Source: Marchantia polymorpha subsp. ruderalis
Lineage: Eukaryota; Streptophyta; Marchantiopsida; Marchantiales; Marchantiaceae
Assembly (NCBI GenBank): GCA_037833965.1
Contig: AP031351.1
Location: 23,014,501 to 23,078,500 of the forward strand
Reading direction: 5' to 3'
DNA: 64,000 nucleotides
The notes under the pieces were generated by a model. The model searched no databases, was not told the DNA's origin, and worked only from the letters and a program-made list of their open reading frames with translations. Positions within the stretch are counted from its first letter, which is position 1, and each line of letters starts with the position of its first letter. Both the position numbers and the translations under genes were made by a program. Shown piece by piece: positions 1 to 12,540 of the stretch.

Positions 1-860
1 ATGTCGTAAGATTTGCACCTCAGACGAAATTCTGATGTTGAGTGAGAGCTCGATATGAGAGGAAAATACAAAACTTGAGTTTCCCAGAAGCATGACGGGC
101 ATGAAGCTCACTCACTCTTCGTATCTGCTCTCGGACGATTCACTTGTTCCAGCTGACGATGTGCCTTCAAGGTTAGTACACAGCTTTTGAATTTTTGTTG
201 CGTTTCGTTTTACTGTTTGGTAGAGCCAGCTCGATGCTGTCGCTGTAGCTGACGCGACCAAAATCCCTTTCCCATACCGGATTTATTCCAGTACTTATCA
301 ACCAGATGCACCGTAAAAAGAGAGGCTTTAAAAGAAAAGCAAATCATCTGAAGAAATCGGAGAAAGATATTTTCTTCGCAGCCATGCATTGCCCTTTCCG
401 ATTAATCTAGAATTTCTGGGTCTGCAATCGACAAACACACGAGTGACTGAGCGGGAGAGAGAGAGAGAGTCCGTGATAAAGGACGTCGGGTCGCATGCCA
501 GACAAATCTCGGCACATGAAGCTTGATGGAGAGCCTAAAAAATCACTCACTAGCTATAGCCCGAATGCTCACTCGATTCGCCCGTTACAGGTTCAGGTGC
601 GGTCAATGCTCGGGGTGTATGTCCACAGCTCTGGCTTGGCTGCCTGCCTCATGGACCGCAATCGGACTGCAGCATAAAAAATGTTCGCTTTGCAGGGATT
701 CGAGTGGAGGAGAGGATCGTCGTAAGAGAGTGGCGGGGAGAGACTGGGCCGTAGTAAACTCAGCGAGGATACCGTTTTTCGCATGCTGCGGTCATGGTTT
801 CAACGAGTCAACTGAGAAGTTGAAACATTTTCCTCAACCTGCGCTCGTCGATGGCTCCGC

Positions 861-897
861 GGGTGGGGCGGGAGGGCAGGGCTGGGCAGGGCCGGGG
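861..897 (+). other. Potential G-quadruplex tract
   Basis: Eight runs of three or four G, separated by one or two bases, lie within 37 bases of the plus strand. This satisfies the usual G-quadruplex pattern with several alternative foldings. No gene is assigned nearby, so a role is unknown. Confidence 0.6.
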
Positions 898-3800
898 TGG
901 AAAGCCGTGTGCGAGGAGGAACACGGAAACTCCACGTCGATGCGAGTTCATACGATGAGATCGACCAGAGCCGAGGACCGTGTCATCGAAACAGCTCACG
1001 CGGAGGCGAAAAAGGTGCCGTGGAATGTTTCAAACGCTCAGCTGCTGCGCCTTTTGGGGGCCACAATCGAACTGACCGCCCGTCGATCATCGATTCGCGA
1101 GGCAAGAAGACATCGGATCTGACTGCCTCGCGGCCCGACGCGAACAGTGGACGGATTCAGGTCCGATCAAGTCAGCCATAGGGGCTCGGATTCTGTAGTC
1201 CCGCTGGTTTCAACGAGCATGAGGCAGGCAGACGTGCGCGGTTGGCAGGGTCAGCCGGTTGACAATGAATCGGACGACTACACGACGAATCGCTCGCTCT
1301 GGGGGTGGGGTCGCAGTTGATTGAATCTCAGCTGCGTCCTGGATCAGAGCGGGATCCGTGGACAATCGAGGGTCAGTCATGCTGTTGCCGAGCAGCTTCC
1401 GTCCAGATGGTGCAACATCCGTCAAGTCCACGGTCTCCGATATGAATGTTCGATTCCAGCACCGGTCACGCGCGGAGTAACTGCGGTATGACCTCCAACA
1501 GCAATGATCAGAGGTGATCTCATCCCCGTAACCTTCCATGCCACGAGCATTTACTTTGATAATCTTTCGCACGAAAGCTGGATGAGAGCAGATTCCGTTC
1601 CCATCAACAACGACGACGGATCGGCGTGACTGGCGAAAATCCCCACCAGTGTGAGTTACTAACCGATGCAATCGTCTTCCAGATTGCACAAGGGTCGCGT
1701 TGCTTGTATATGGGCCGAGATTCTGCTGTAATCTTGCGCACGGCTCGGTTTACTCGGTGGGGACAGATTTGTAATGACGGAGATGAGATGGAACAGCCCA
1801 GAGACAAGTGGTGCACGAGCAAGGGTTCGGTAGATTTTATGAGTTGACGACCCGTAATGCATGAAGAGATATAGATGGTCTCGAACTTTCGATGTCGGAT
1901 TGCGCAAACGGCGACGCTTGGTCCCTCTCGCAGTCATCAACAGCCACCATTTGGATGTTGGATCGGCTGTGTCAAGGTGAGAAGATTTGCTATGAATCTC
2001 CTGATCACAGGGATCGCGGGGTGATGTGCGTCGTGCGTGTGTGGGGCCCTGACAATTCTCGGCAGCCGGAAGGCAATAGAGCGTCAAATCTGGAGAACGG
2101 AATTCTTGGCCGCTCTGAACCACTTGTTTTGCCCTGTCTCTGTTTCGCTAAATCCTGACATAGTCTCCCATTCAACATGAGCTTTGCATTGCTCTTGCGA
2201 CTGAGTTTTGGACACTCAATACAATTGCCGCTTTATGACGTTCCTTCGCCCGAGAAATTTCTCTCGACTTCTTCCACAGCGATTCCATTGCGACCTCGGT
2301 TGACTCTGGTCGAGAGCCCTCTGAATGTCGAGCAGAATCTTTCAACTGTTCGGAGCCTCGCCTCGTCTAGCCACACGCAGAATCACGTGTCTCAGAGAGC
2401 TTTTATGACCCGGAGCATAAACATAACCTGCCACAAGCGAAACCGATCAGAACCAGTCTCGCGGGTCCACGACTGGCGCTTATTCTAAATTTATGCGAGG
2501 AAGAGGCTCGCACAAGGGGCAGAAGATTAATTCTCCTGGCAAGGACCCTAAAGTTTTTTTATGGTGGTCCGGAATTTCAGACTGTCACTGGAGTAGATAG
2601 ATGCTGCGAGGTACTGGAAGTGAAACATGGCAGCCACTAATGCCAAGTGGTGGCTGCTAATAAGGTTTGCCGTAGCTCAGTCGGGCCCGTCATCACAGCG
2701 GGACACATGTTAATGCTGCATCACAAAGGCGCAGCATATCAGCAGTGTGGTGGACGTAAGAAGAATCAAAATCTGTCGAGCGGGGCGCCCGTAAAACATA
2801 CGGCATGACTACGGAGACTGGTGAAAGTCAAGTCGTAGTTGTATTTTTCAACCATGCTCTTTACATCTTTTGCATGTAAGACTGTTTGTAGCGAAGAAAT
2901 AGAACGATGCAATGTTCGACGCTTTTCGTGAAAAGAGATGCAAGTCCTTTGGGGATGCAGTCAACGGTGGTTGAGGCAAAATCGGCAGGTGGTGCCAAGT
3001 ATGTGGCTGTAGCGGGAAAGGCGGCATCCCGCTGAGCACCTCGAGGCCTATCCATAGACTTTTCAACATTAAATTAATATTTCTTATTCGACAGAAAGAA
3101 ACTGTGCGTCCGGCAGTCCATTCTGAAAACAAAATGATCCGACTCGGCAAGATATCGTCCCTGTCACAGACTCTGCTCACTGCTACGCTTGTTGAGAATC
3201 GTCGAGACTCTCAGCATTTACATCACTCCAGTCGCACCCTTAGATTCTGATTTTCACTGTGCGTTTTCACTCCGGTGAGAATTTGTTTGTAGGCTCCTGG
3301 GAGACATGCCTACCTCCGAAGCAGTCGATCGAGACGGTTCGTAGCTGGCTGAATCTATCGAGTGCTGCTGAAGGTGTACATGAAATGAAATGATATCGCG
3401 TTATCTACTCTGAGGTGGTGAGACAGAAGCTCATGCCTTTGCTACCGTGAGGAGCTCAGAGTTATTTGGCAGCAGCCTCACACGGCCTTTCAACAGGGCG
3501 TCGGAGTCTAGCTAACGAAGCAGTCTTCGAAGAAACGTCAAATTTGTCCGGAAATATACGATCGAAAGATTCATCTCACCACAGAATGGGCTACTCCAGA
3601 CGTCAAGGTGATTATGCCACACGTGTAGTGATGAGCACCGTGCTCGTGCATGAAGTTAACAGCAGTTTTTGACGAACCTTAGAACTGGTGGTACGGGTGA
3701 GAGATTGAGCACACGCATAGAGAGCACCGGTCGGAAGTCACAATCTTAATATATAATCGCGTCGTTCCAGATGTGGGGTCCGGAGGGCTCAGAGCCTCTC

Positions 3801-5311
3801 CTGCACATCATCGAGTAGCAACACCGACCAGCGTGTAGTGGTTTGGTCTTGCATTTGACTTGACGAAGGGATATTCCGGTGCACGCTTTCTGGTCCTGTT
3901 CGATGTCAATCAGTGCACATAATCATCCGAGAGATCCAGCCATCCGAGGACTTTCACCGCTCCTTCTCACGCGGCTGGCGCTCTCGCTCGCTCGCTCGGT
4001 GCATGGCTGCATAAGCGACACATTTCAGACGGACGACACACATCCAGGACCTAACGTAGAAAGAAATTATCATCTTTAAAGTTGGCATGGCTAGATTCAG
4101 CACGGGATGGGTTCCTAATCTTACTTTACGAGGTGCGTCACGTGAAACCTCCTTGCAAATTTACGAATCGGTGAAAAAAGTGTGCAAGCCTCCGATGTCA
4201 TCCTTCCGAGGTTTCTTCCCCCGCCCCTTCCACCCCTCGAGAACGCACGTATTGGCGTGAAACACAAGATCATCCCACATCGCATATGCTGGGCATAATT
4301 TTCCAAAGCAAAGCTCGATATATCCCATGAATCATACCATCCAACGCTGCCAAAAAACATGACCTGTGTCCAATACAGTGTCCTGCAAAATATACGGTAA
4401 TTGTGTACGATTGCAATAGTGTGACCAGGCACTTTGAATATATGCCCACCAACACTTCTGATGTCATGAAATCTACCTCCGCTATGGTATATAATTTTTG
4501 GAAGGACGATTAGTGTCATGTGTGCGCTGATTCTCGACAGCAGAATACATGAGGGCTTGGCTTCCTCTGCAGCCCTGAAATCGTGCTGTTAATGGCACTT
4601 TATAATACCCCAAGTAGGTTCCGGGTGGATCATCGTATGTGTGGCGCACGTGCTCACCAAAGATTCGAGGGTCTAGCGGCCCTTAGTGAACGACAGGTGG
4701 GGAAAATTCACGACAAATGATTTACGAAGTTTGTCTGATGAATAGAGCTCATTTACAGCCGTCAGCAGTTTCGAGTCCCGTGCCCCAGTCGGTGTGGACG
4801 AGGCTCAGGTCGACAACGTTAGGGGATATATGCAGTAGAGCTGACTATCCAGTTAGTTGAAGGCATCGTTTGCTGCGCTTGATTGCATTTGAGGTCTTGA
4901 CTACTGCTGCAGATACAAGGACTTCCCTGAGGAGAACCTTATGGTTCACTTTTAAGCTGTATGTAAGAAACACTGACCTCTGTCGCTGAATAGTAATCAG
5001 CGACAAAGTTGGATCGCCCATATTCCAAACATGAGTGGATTTATAACTCGTAATCGTGTAATCGTTGAGGAGTTCAGTAGAGATGGTGGATTCAAAAATC
5101 TCAGTGGATATTTTCAATGTCCTAGTTGCGCACTTCTGCCATTACTTGGTATGTATGTAGGAACGATGGTTTTCCATGAAAATGCTCCGTTGCCTAGATC
5201 AGAGTAATCACATCTCCATGACTGAATACCCAGTAAGCACAAGAAAGAGTCAGGGGTATAACAGAAGATATAACAGTCAAGGTATTCCAAGGACCTTCGA
5301 TGCATGTGTCT

Positions 5312-5401
5312 TTCGTGAAGAAAGATTCACGAAGGACGGTTCACCTACTATTGAGTGTTCTCTATCATCATCACAATATCTTCGTGTATCTACACGAAGA
5401 T
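5312..5401. repeat. Two short TTCGTG-type hairpins
   Basis: The first hairpin has 8-bp perfect arms (TTCGTGAA / TTCACGAA, 5312-5319 and 5326-5333) with a 6-base loop. The second has 10-bp perfect arms (ATCTTCGTGT / ACACGAAGAT, 5378-5387 and 5392-5401) with a 4-base loop. Both use the core word TTCGTG. Nothing else connects them to a known element. Confidence 0.5.
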
Positions 5402-6086
5402 GACGTGATGGGCCTATTAGCCCAAATCCTCCATCCAGGAAGGCAGGGCCAGTTCTTTCGTGAGGTGATGGAAGCTTCAAATCGTCGTGAAAACGAAGAG
5501 GAGACTCTGCAGCCTAAAAATAAGAGAACGAGGAGAAAACGAGGCTCGTGTTCACACGATCAATCGTGTCAACCAGAGTGACCACACATTGGTTTAATCT
5601 GGCAACTATGAAGATGTCCTTGGATTAAATTTTCTCTTAAGAGATTCACAAGAAAAAGATCTTGCAATTTGCAAGTCGGGAGAGTAAATCCATTTGTGGA
5701 TGCTCATTTGTGTATATATTGATTGTCTATGTTTTCGATCTAGAGAAGTCTGAAAGCTTGTATCTGTATGAAGTACATCGGGCTACAGAATGATCCAAAA
5801 TCAGGCCACACAGGGCTTGACAAAAAGGTCCTGACACTAATTGTCGTCGTCTACATCGTCTACGTCTATTCTACATTTAACCTCTAATCCTTACAAAAAA
5901 AAAATGAATCTGCACAGAATATATCGTATGTCAGAGGGATGACTACAAGCCCTCGGTACTAACTAATATCGCAACAATTCTAATTCTAATGTCTCCATTT
6001 CGACTTCCACTGGAATTGCGGTCATGTACGAGTCAAAATTGGCGCTACGAGAGGTACAGCTCTTTACAGGTACTCGAAGCTCGCCA

Positions 6087-7562
6087 TTAGAGCGCGTCAG
6101 CTACGAACACAGAGGAAAATTGCGGATCTTTCTGCATCCGCTCCATCCTATCGGCGTGCAGGTTGATAAGCGCCACCATGTTTCCCTGTCCTTGAGGGCT
6201 GGGCATCATGGCGATGCCGTCGATGAGAGGGCGGGGCGGGGAGTTTCTGGCAGCCCAGATCGGCCTCCCGAATCCGAATTCAATCTCGTAGAGAGGGAAG
6301 GTGGTCCAGAACGTGCTGGCCACATCCCTCCCAACAGAATTCACATGCTCGGACTTGGAAGGCGCCGTGCCCTGCACTTCCACCCAGTCGATCAGAGACC
6401 TGAAGTAGTCGGCCGTGATGCTCCTGCACGCGGCGCGCACCAATCCCGCGGCGTAGGACACCGGGTTGCGCAGAATTTCCTCCTCGGTGCTCACAGCGCA
6501 CGCGCTGCACACGACGTTGCCGAAATATCCCGCGGGCATGTCCAGCTTCTTCCGCCCGTCCACGAACATGAAGTACTTGCTCAGCGTCTGCCGATCGAGG
6601 TCCGAGGCCTCGTCGGCATGGCGCCGGGCTCGGGTCATGCTCTGCCAGAGGTGGCCCGAGATGGATTCCGCGGACGTGAACGTCTGACTCCGCTGCGCTG
6701 CATCCTGCTCGCAGGCCGCTCCGCAAGCCTGCGATTTCAGCTGCCTCACGGTCTGCGCGTCCAGAGCGAAGCTCCTGATCACCGGAGGCTGCGTGGCGCC
6801 GCTGAACTTGTGCACGGAGTGCAGGTCGACCTGGTTCAGATTGTGGGCCGATTTGGTGCTGTAGCCTTGCACGAGGCTGGGATTCAGAGGAGTGCGAGGT
6901 TTCAGAAGCATGCGATTGTGAATGGGCACGAGCGATAGAGGCTGCCCGGTGGCCACCTCCGCCCACGACTTGATGAAATGGACTCCCGACGATCCGTCCG
7001 CAACATTGTGATGCCAGTTCGTGGCCACTGCGATCGCGCCGCACTTGAATCTCGTCACCTGGACGACGAGAGTGGGCATGGGCGTCAGCTGGTCCGGGAT
7101 GTAGAGCGGGCCCTTGCCGAGTCGCGCCACTTCCAGCCCCGACAGGACGTGCATGGCCTGCGGCCCTCCCACCTCCGCGAGCTCCACGCCCACGGCCGCT
7201 TCCACGAACACCGCTCCGGCATCGTTGCAGTGCAAGTTGATGAGTCCATCCGTGCCCACCTCGAGCCTGCCGGCGAAAGGGTAGAAGTCGACCAGCACCC
7301 GCGACAGCGACCGCTTCAGTCCGTCGATCACTTGCTGGAAGGTCCGCTCCGCCGTCACCGCGTTCTCGTAGAAGTGAATCACGCTGCTGAATGTGGCCGT
7401 CACCACTCGGTCCAGGTTGCTCAGATACAGCCACTCGTTCTCGGGCGCAGTCGGTTCCGCTGGCAGCACTAAGCTTTTGCGCATGCTCCTCGGCACCGGC
7501 CGCATCCGGACCCCGTTCACCGTCATGTCCGCTGGGTTGAACGCCGCCGTACTCGACATCAT
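6087..7562 (-). CDS. BAHD-family acyltransferase (HCT-like)
   Basis: This single uninterrupted frame of 491 residues is the only clear host gene. BAHD enzymes move an acyl group from a CoA thioester to an alcohol or amine in the cytosol; plant members make hydroxycinnamoyl esters, amides, wax and cutin precursors. The catalytic HxxxD motif is visible as HNVAD at residues 185-189. The N-terminal segment with LSNLDRVV (about 48-54) and the YFGN segment in the C-terminal half are also typical. The second family motif, normally DFGWG, appears as EFGFG at 428-432. The protein is somewhat longer than the usual 430-460 residues because of loops and an N-terminal extension. I chose the first ATG of the frame; Met2 would serve equally well. 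Base composition is much more GC-rich than the flanks. Family assignment is firm; acyl donor and acceptor cannot be read from the sequence. A long antisense frame over the same region is a shadow. Confidence 0.93.
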   Translation of the reverse strand: MMSSTAAFNPADMTVNGVRMRPVPRSMRKSLVLPAEPTAPENEWLYLSNLDRVVTATFSSVIHFYENAVTAERTFQQVIDGLKRSLSRVLVDFYPFAGRLEVGTDGLINLHCNDAGAVFVEAAVGVELAEVGGPQAMHVLSGLEVARLGKGPLYIPDQLTPMPTLVVQVTRFKCGAIAVATNWHHNVADGSSGVHFIKSWAEVATGQPLSLVPIHNRMLLKPRTPLNPSLVQGYSTKSAHNLNQVDLHSVHKFSGATQPPVIRSFALDAQTVRQLKSQACGAACEQDAAQRSQTFTSAESISGHLWQSMTRARRHADEASDLDRQTLSKYFMFVDGRKKLDMPAGYFGNVVCSACAVSTEEEILRNPVSYAAGLVRAACRSITADYFRSLIDWVEVQGTAPSKSEHVNSVGRDVASTFWTTFPLYEIEFGFGRPIWAARNSPPRPLIDGIAMMPSPQGQGNMVALINLHADRMERMQKDPQFSSVFVADAL

Positions 7563-7993
7563 GCTGTCGATTGCTTGCCGAGAGATTGCCTCAATTGTCA
7601 GCTGTCACTCGAGAATTGCTCTCTGCAACTCGTACCTGCTGTGACTGAATGATAGAAGGGTAAAATGAAAGAATGGTAAATGGAAAACTCGATGATGGAG
7701 ACGAATTTCGGCGACGAATTTCTGCGAATTAACTTTTCTAAAATCTAACTCAGGCCCTACAGCCAGCAGTCTCTGGACCGCTCGGGAAGAGATCTCAACG
7801 ACTCGTATGCAATGGCTGAACTCCTTAGGAGCCTTCGAACACTGTCAAGCACAGGCGGTCTGTATACCATTGACCGAAGCTTTGGCTTCGGAAATTAACT
7901 CTTTGTCTGTGCGAGGAGAAGATCCAAGTGCAGAGCCACGAGAACCGAGACAAGAACACCTTCGGTCCAGGAATGGAGTCGACTTGATCTACT

Positions 7994-8036
7994 ACTGCTG
8001 CTGCTTCTTCTTCTTCTTCTTCTTCTTCTGCTGCTG
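7994..8036. repeat. (CTG)/(CTT) trinucleotide microsatellite
   Basis: A run of CTG units, then CTT units, then CTG units lies about 430 bases upstream of the BAHD start codon. On the coding strand of that gene it reads as GAA/CAG repeats, so it may lie in the promoter or 5' leader. Confidence 0.8.
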
Positions 8037-8079
8037 CCAGACGACGTGTTCTGAAGATGCTATGAGACACCGAAGATCC

Positions 8080-8086
8080 TTATATA
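8080..8086 (-). promoter_or_regulatory. Possible TATA box for the BAHD gene
   Basis: TATATAA lies on the minus strand about 520 bases upstream of the BAHD start codon. If it is used, the mRNA has a long 5' leader containing the trinucleotide repeat. It is a motif match only; no transcript evidence is available. Confidence 0.3.
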
Positions 8087-8099
8087 CTCTCCACTTGCC

Positions 8100-11000
8100 G
8101 GGAATACGCTCTCTCCATGAGAAGATCTCCAGTCAATGCCAGTGGAAAACCCCTTCCCTTCATTCCCAGCGGATACCGGACCTAGCTCACTGCGACTCAC
8201 CGGGCACCTTCCTGGGCCTGTCGTAAGCTCCACCTCGTCAAGCAGGTTTACTATGCCGGAAACATGTGCTAGCGGGCGACCTCTCCGTCCCGAGGACGGC
8301 AATTCAGTGCGAAGCTGAGAAATCCCCAGCAACTTTTCCCACTTGTGCACCAGCATCTAACCGAAAATTCTTTGAAACGAAGTGCTCACTGTAGGTCCGT
8401 CCTTTGAGTACTGTTAGTTCATCCACAGCGGATCAAATCCTGCTGCACTCTTTTCGGAACGTATGCTGGGGTTGCCATACGAGAAAAAAAGGCTCCTTTA
8501 AATTTGGATGCCGCAGACTGTGGCTCCGAGCTGTAAAAATTATGCTGTTTGAATATCCCAGAGTCGGTGCAAAAAGGGGGGTCGATTTTTAAATAAATTG
8601 GGGAAGGCGACGTTTCTACAAGAACGTGGCCTCGGTCTCCTTATAATGGGACATTATCTACTCCTCTGGTAGCTGAGATCCAAGCTTTCAGCAGTGCCAA
8701 ACCAGGGACTCACTCGGACATAGTGTAGAATAAACACAAGGTTAACTTTAGAGATTAGAACAGATAGTGGGCTTATCCTTTTGTCCTTCTTCGGGCAGAA
8801 AGTAGTAACTTTGGAGATCCGTCTTACTTGTTGAATGTCGGTTCTTTCTGGTTGAGCGTTCTTAGAGGATGTGGAACTTGTCCGGATCGCTGTGAGCTTG
8901 GGAATAATTGTTGAAACTTTGACTACTGCAAAACCAGGGACCGAATTGTACATAATAGAGCATATTTTCTGTAAACGAGATAGACACTTCAAAACAGCGG
9001 TGAAGAAAATTTAGGTAGAGAATTGGAGGGTGAGGGTTGTATATCAAAATCTAATCATTAGATCCGGAGCTCCGTAAACTTTTCTGCGGTATTCGTACAT
9101 TTTCGACCGTTAATAGTGCCAATCCGGTAACGCACTCGAGGCTAGCTATGATGGCTAAGAGAGAAAGGTGAGGATGAGATGGTCGATATTGACGTCGAAC
9201 CGGAGGTTTCAGGTCAGCCATATCCGCGTGCGGTCCCTCTTGGCGACGTGCAGGTGCGGGTTCCTTGCAGTCTACGCCTCGGAAGGCACATATTTTCGAA
9301 TACACAAGCGTATATATACAAGGTCATCGTAGATACCGGGTACTCTTCGTGTGGGCCGACTGCGAACGATTGGCGAGGCTTGAACATACACGCCAATGAG
9401 AGGCGATTGGTGGAGTCAACCCCACAAGGAATTGCACAGACGTGTACTGACCTGGCGGCCCCTCGTACCACGTGTGCATACAAGCATGAGGCTTGAGGAC
9501 AAGTCTCCCGTCGGAGCTCAGCTAAGCCCTCCAAAACCATATGCCTCCCTCCAAAGAGACACGAGGCGAACCGAACGCGGAATTCAACCGATACAGCTGA
9601 AGGATTCCTTGCGTTGAAGCGCTCACACTATTTCCCAGAATCACCGCTCTGGTTTGATCCATGAACGACTTGATGATGGTGCTCCCATCCCTTTTTGGTT
9701 AAATTAATTTGTTCTCGGGAGTTTGGGAATCTGCTCCTGCGAGTTCCAGCTGAAGCCGTGAAGCCTTACAGAGAGTAGATCCCTCGCACTACAGTAGAGG
9801 GATGTCTTTCAGGATCCGGGGGCCGGCGAATCGAGATCTTGGGAATGGGTCTACCTTCAGAATCAAGTTCCCGCTTCCATTCCATTCCATTCCAGGAACG
9901 AGGCATTGAGTGCGGGGACAAAACGAAAAACTGTGCCGGGCATGATATCATGGAGAGCATCGGAGTCGCGCTTCATCTTCGCCAGACGGATCAGACGGGT
10001 GAAGGAGCCGGGGAAGTAAAGTGCGTGTCCATCTGAGGAGCCGACTTTGCTCCGAGCAGCAGAGTGATACAACATCAAGAAGGCCGAGCCCAGCGGAATT
10101 ATTCTCCATCGTCCCAACTCGTCGATTCACGACACGGCCACCGGAATACTGGTCTCCATGGCTTCCCTTGCCTGGCGGCGGTCCGTAGTCGCTTCCCAGG
10201 ACCTCCAGTCCATAACCCTCCGTCCGGACCGACCGTGCACTGACAAAAAGGTTCGACTGGATTTACTGACAGACTGTTCTTCTTCTCTAACTGTCCTACG
10301 TGGACAAGAACAACGCATTTCACACTGGATCCCGGCCATGCTGTCAAGTTAACACCTGGCACGTCCTTGTGGTTCAGAGTGCGCCAGCTGTTGCGGCTCC
10401 ATTGGGTCCGAGAGGAGCTTGTCGAATCCGTATAGGTGGACAAGTCGAGGTGTGTACGAAGAGCAAGGAACTGAGCTTCCACAACGAGCTGAGGGATGGA
10501 GGCCAGGAATTACGGTAAGTTTGCGTATGGTTCGTTGGGTATGTCGTTCCGTGACACAGTTCTGCTTCCACTCTACCGGTACCTACTTTTGTTTGCCGGC
10601 AATAGTACAGTACTTGCGGAATCTAGTACCCGTCTTGTGAATTCAGGTTTACAACACTTAAATGTGAACGCAGGCGAAGCGAGCCCATAACAGATCGTAT
10701 CGTTAATTGGATGCATGAAACTTGTCCGCCGGCCCCATCTAGGGCAGAGAAAAAGTCTGTGTGCACGGGAAGATAACTGAATTTTTCTTCTTTCCTGCTT
10801 GGTTAGCCTATGTTTCAGGATTGTGTCCATTTCTCTTTTATTTTTACTGATTTTTTTCCATTCACACTAAGAATGCTAATTGAAAATTTTCGTCAGGGTT
10901 AATTATGAATTTGGAAAGCAAAGAGTGTACTGATCCCTGAAAATACGGTGCACTCTGTTGAAATTGGTGGGATCAGATTGTGGACAAGAATGTAGTTCAT

Positions 11001-12540
11001 AGGCATGAGGAAGAGGTTTTGGAAAAAGTATCTGTTGATGTCGAAACTCGAATGAGCCAATCGGAACTTTTTCAAAACTCAGAAAAACTGAAAAAAGTTG
11101 GGGGGAGAAGAAAACAGCGTTCTCGAAGTGCGCTGTGACATGAGACTAAATACACATGAGTGGTTTGAGCCTCTGGAGCTACAACAGATTACAACTTCGC
11201 TGAAAGTAATATCTTAATATTGATAGCCGCAGCATGTGTCTACCAACAATTTGGCTTGCTTGGTTCGTACGTAGGGTTGACGAGGCTTTTGTGGTGGGAG
11301 CTTGCTTAACTGATAACTAAGCTAGGACCTTTCTCGAAAAGACAGGGTGCTTCTCACAGATAGGGTATAATCCAGTTCTTGTTCTATGGCGCATGCAGCG
11401 CCCTCGAGACTTTACCTCATTTTGGATCCAATGAGAATTTGGTGAAATCAAGGTCCAGCAATACACTATATCTCTGTACTTGGATTGGAATAAAAGTGCT
11501 GCTTACCGCACAGATGGTTTATTGGAGAAGTGTTGTCATCAGAGACCTTTCTCTACACAGCTATTTTTCCCAAATGACCACGCTTCCATACCTTCTTTGG
11601 ACCACAGAAAATGTCCTCGGCATAAGAAAACAAGACGGAACGGAACCTACAGCCCCAGGCCCATACCTCCTGTGGTCCAAGGCTGTCACGGAAAGAGTTT
11701 ACTGCAATAAACCTGGTCGTCGGTATTCCTCCACCTCCACCTCCTCCTCCTCCTGGACAGTAAAAGTTATTATACCAACGAGCCCAAACTTTTCCTTGCA
11801 AGGGACGAGCCCTAGTGATCATTGTGTCACCCTCCACCGAGCATGAATGTGGTTGAAGCTCTGATGCGAACATCAACACGTCGAAATTGAGAGAAATTTG
11901 GCTTCTGAATGTCCAGCTAGTCTGAGCTACAGTTGACCCACTGACTAGAGTGTCCCCTATGTAGTACAGATTAGACAGGAGGGAAAGGCTCGGCGACTGG
12001 GATGGGTACAGCCTACCAGAGTGATTCGAGACTGCACAGAATAGGCTTTAGGTCCCCTTTGGGTTAATTACCCGGCTGTCAATTTGGGTGTATATAAATC
12101 GGGTGCCTGCATAAGGCGTAGGCTTTGATATTCTCTTCCACTTGACAGCGGTCTTGCTCTTTGGATGATGTGGTCTCGGATTGAACAGTGATTTGGATAA
12201 ACACAACAATGCACACACAGGGATTACCATCTGATCATTCAGATGAAGCTCTGAGATATGCTGGGGTTTTCCTCCATGTATAGCATGTGTGCCTCGACAA
12301 GAGAAGCCACCGGGACAAAAAGCTGGAAGATTTTATCTCCTCGGAAAATACCTGCTGGCAGGACTTGCAGCAGATGAGGCCCAGAGTTTGGTAGATTGAA
12401 AAGTTGGAAAAGCAGTGTGAAAAGTTCACCAGAATCTAAATCGAGCAATATAGCAAAAAGGCTGGGAAGGCCCCATCCATCTAGTCTCACACGGATGCAA
12501 ACAAGGAGGTGAAGGGTCCATCTCGCCATGATACTTCTTT
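8100..12540. other. Non-coding DNA, nothing recognised
   Basis: Only short frames occur here and none resembles a known family. Minor features are a CCATT triplication near 9875-9893 and a CCT-rich simple repeat near 11728-11757. On the minus strand around 12420-12500 there is a stretch of roughly 45 bases resembling one near 30800-30860, both beginning with an RVR/RVS-x-DG-like translation, which hints at remnants of a shared family. Confidence 0.45.

Larger units (their letters stand above)
1..6086. other. Gene-poor DNA, nothing recognised
   Basis: I find no recognisable protein domain, tRNA or rRNA in this stretch. Short open frames exist on both strands, the longest about 200 codons at 523-1122, but their translations are compositionally odd and match no family I know. 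Small features inside it are a (GA)n run at about 455-469, a G-rich tract at 861-897 and a pair of short hairpins at 5312-5401. It could hold exons of a multi-exon gene or a non-coding transcript that cannot be recognised by eye. Confidence 0.5.

Noticed and set aside
523-1122. 199-codon plus-strand frame
   Set aside because: Unusual composition across a G-rich tract, competing frames in other phases and no recognisable motif.
6024-6938. 304-codon plus-strand frame
   Set aside because: It is antisense to the BAHD gene; its composition is explained by GC-rich codons of the real gene.
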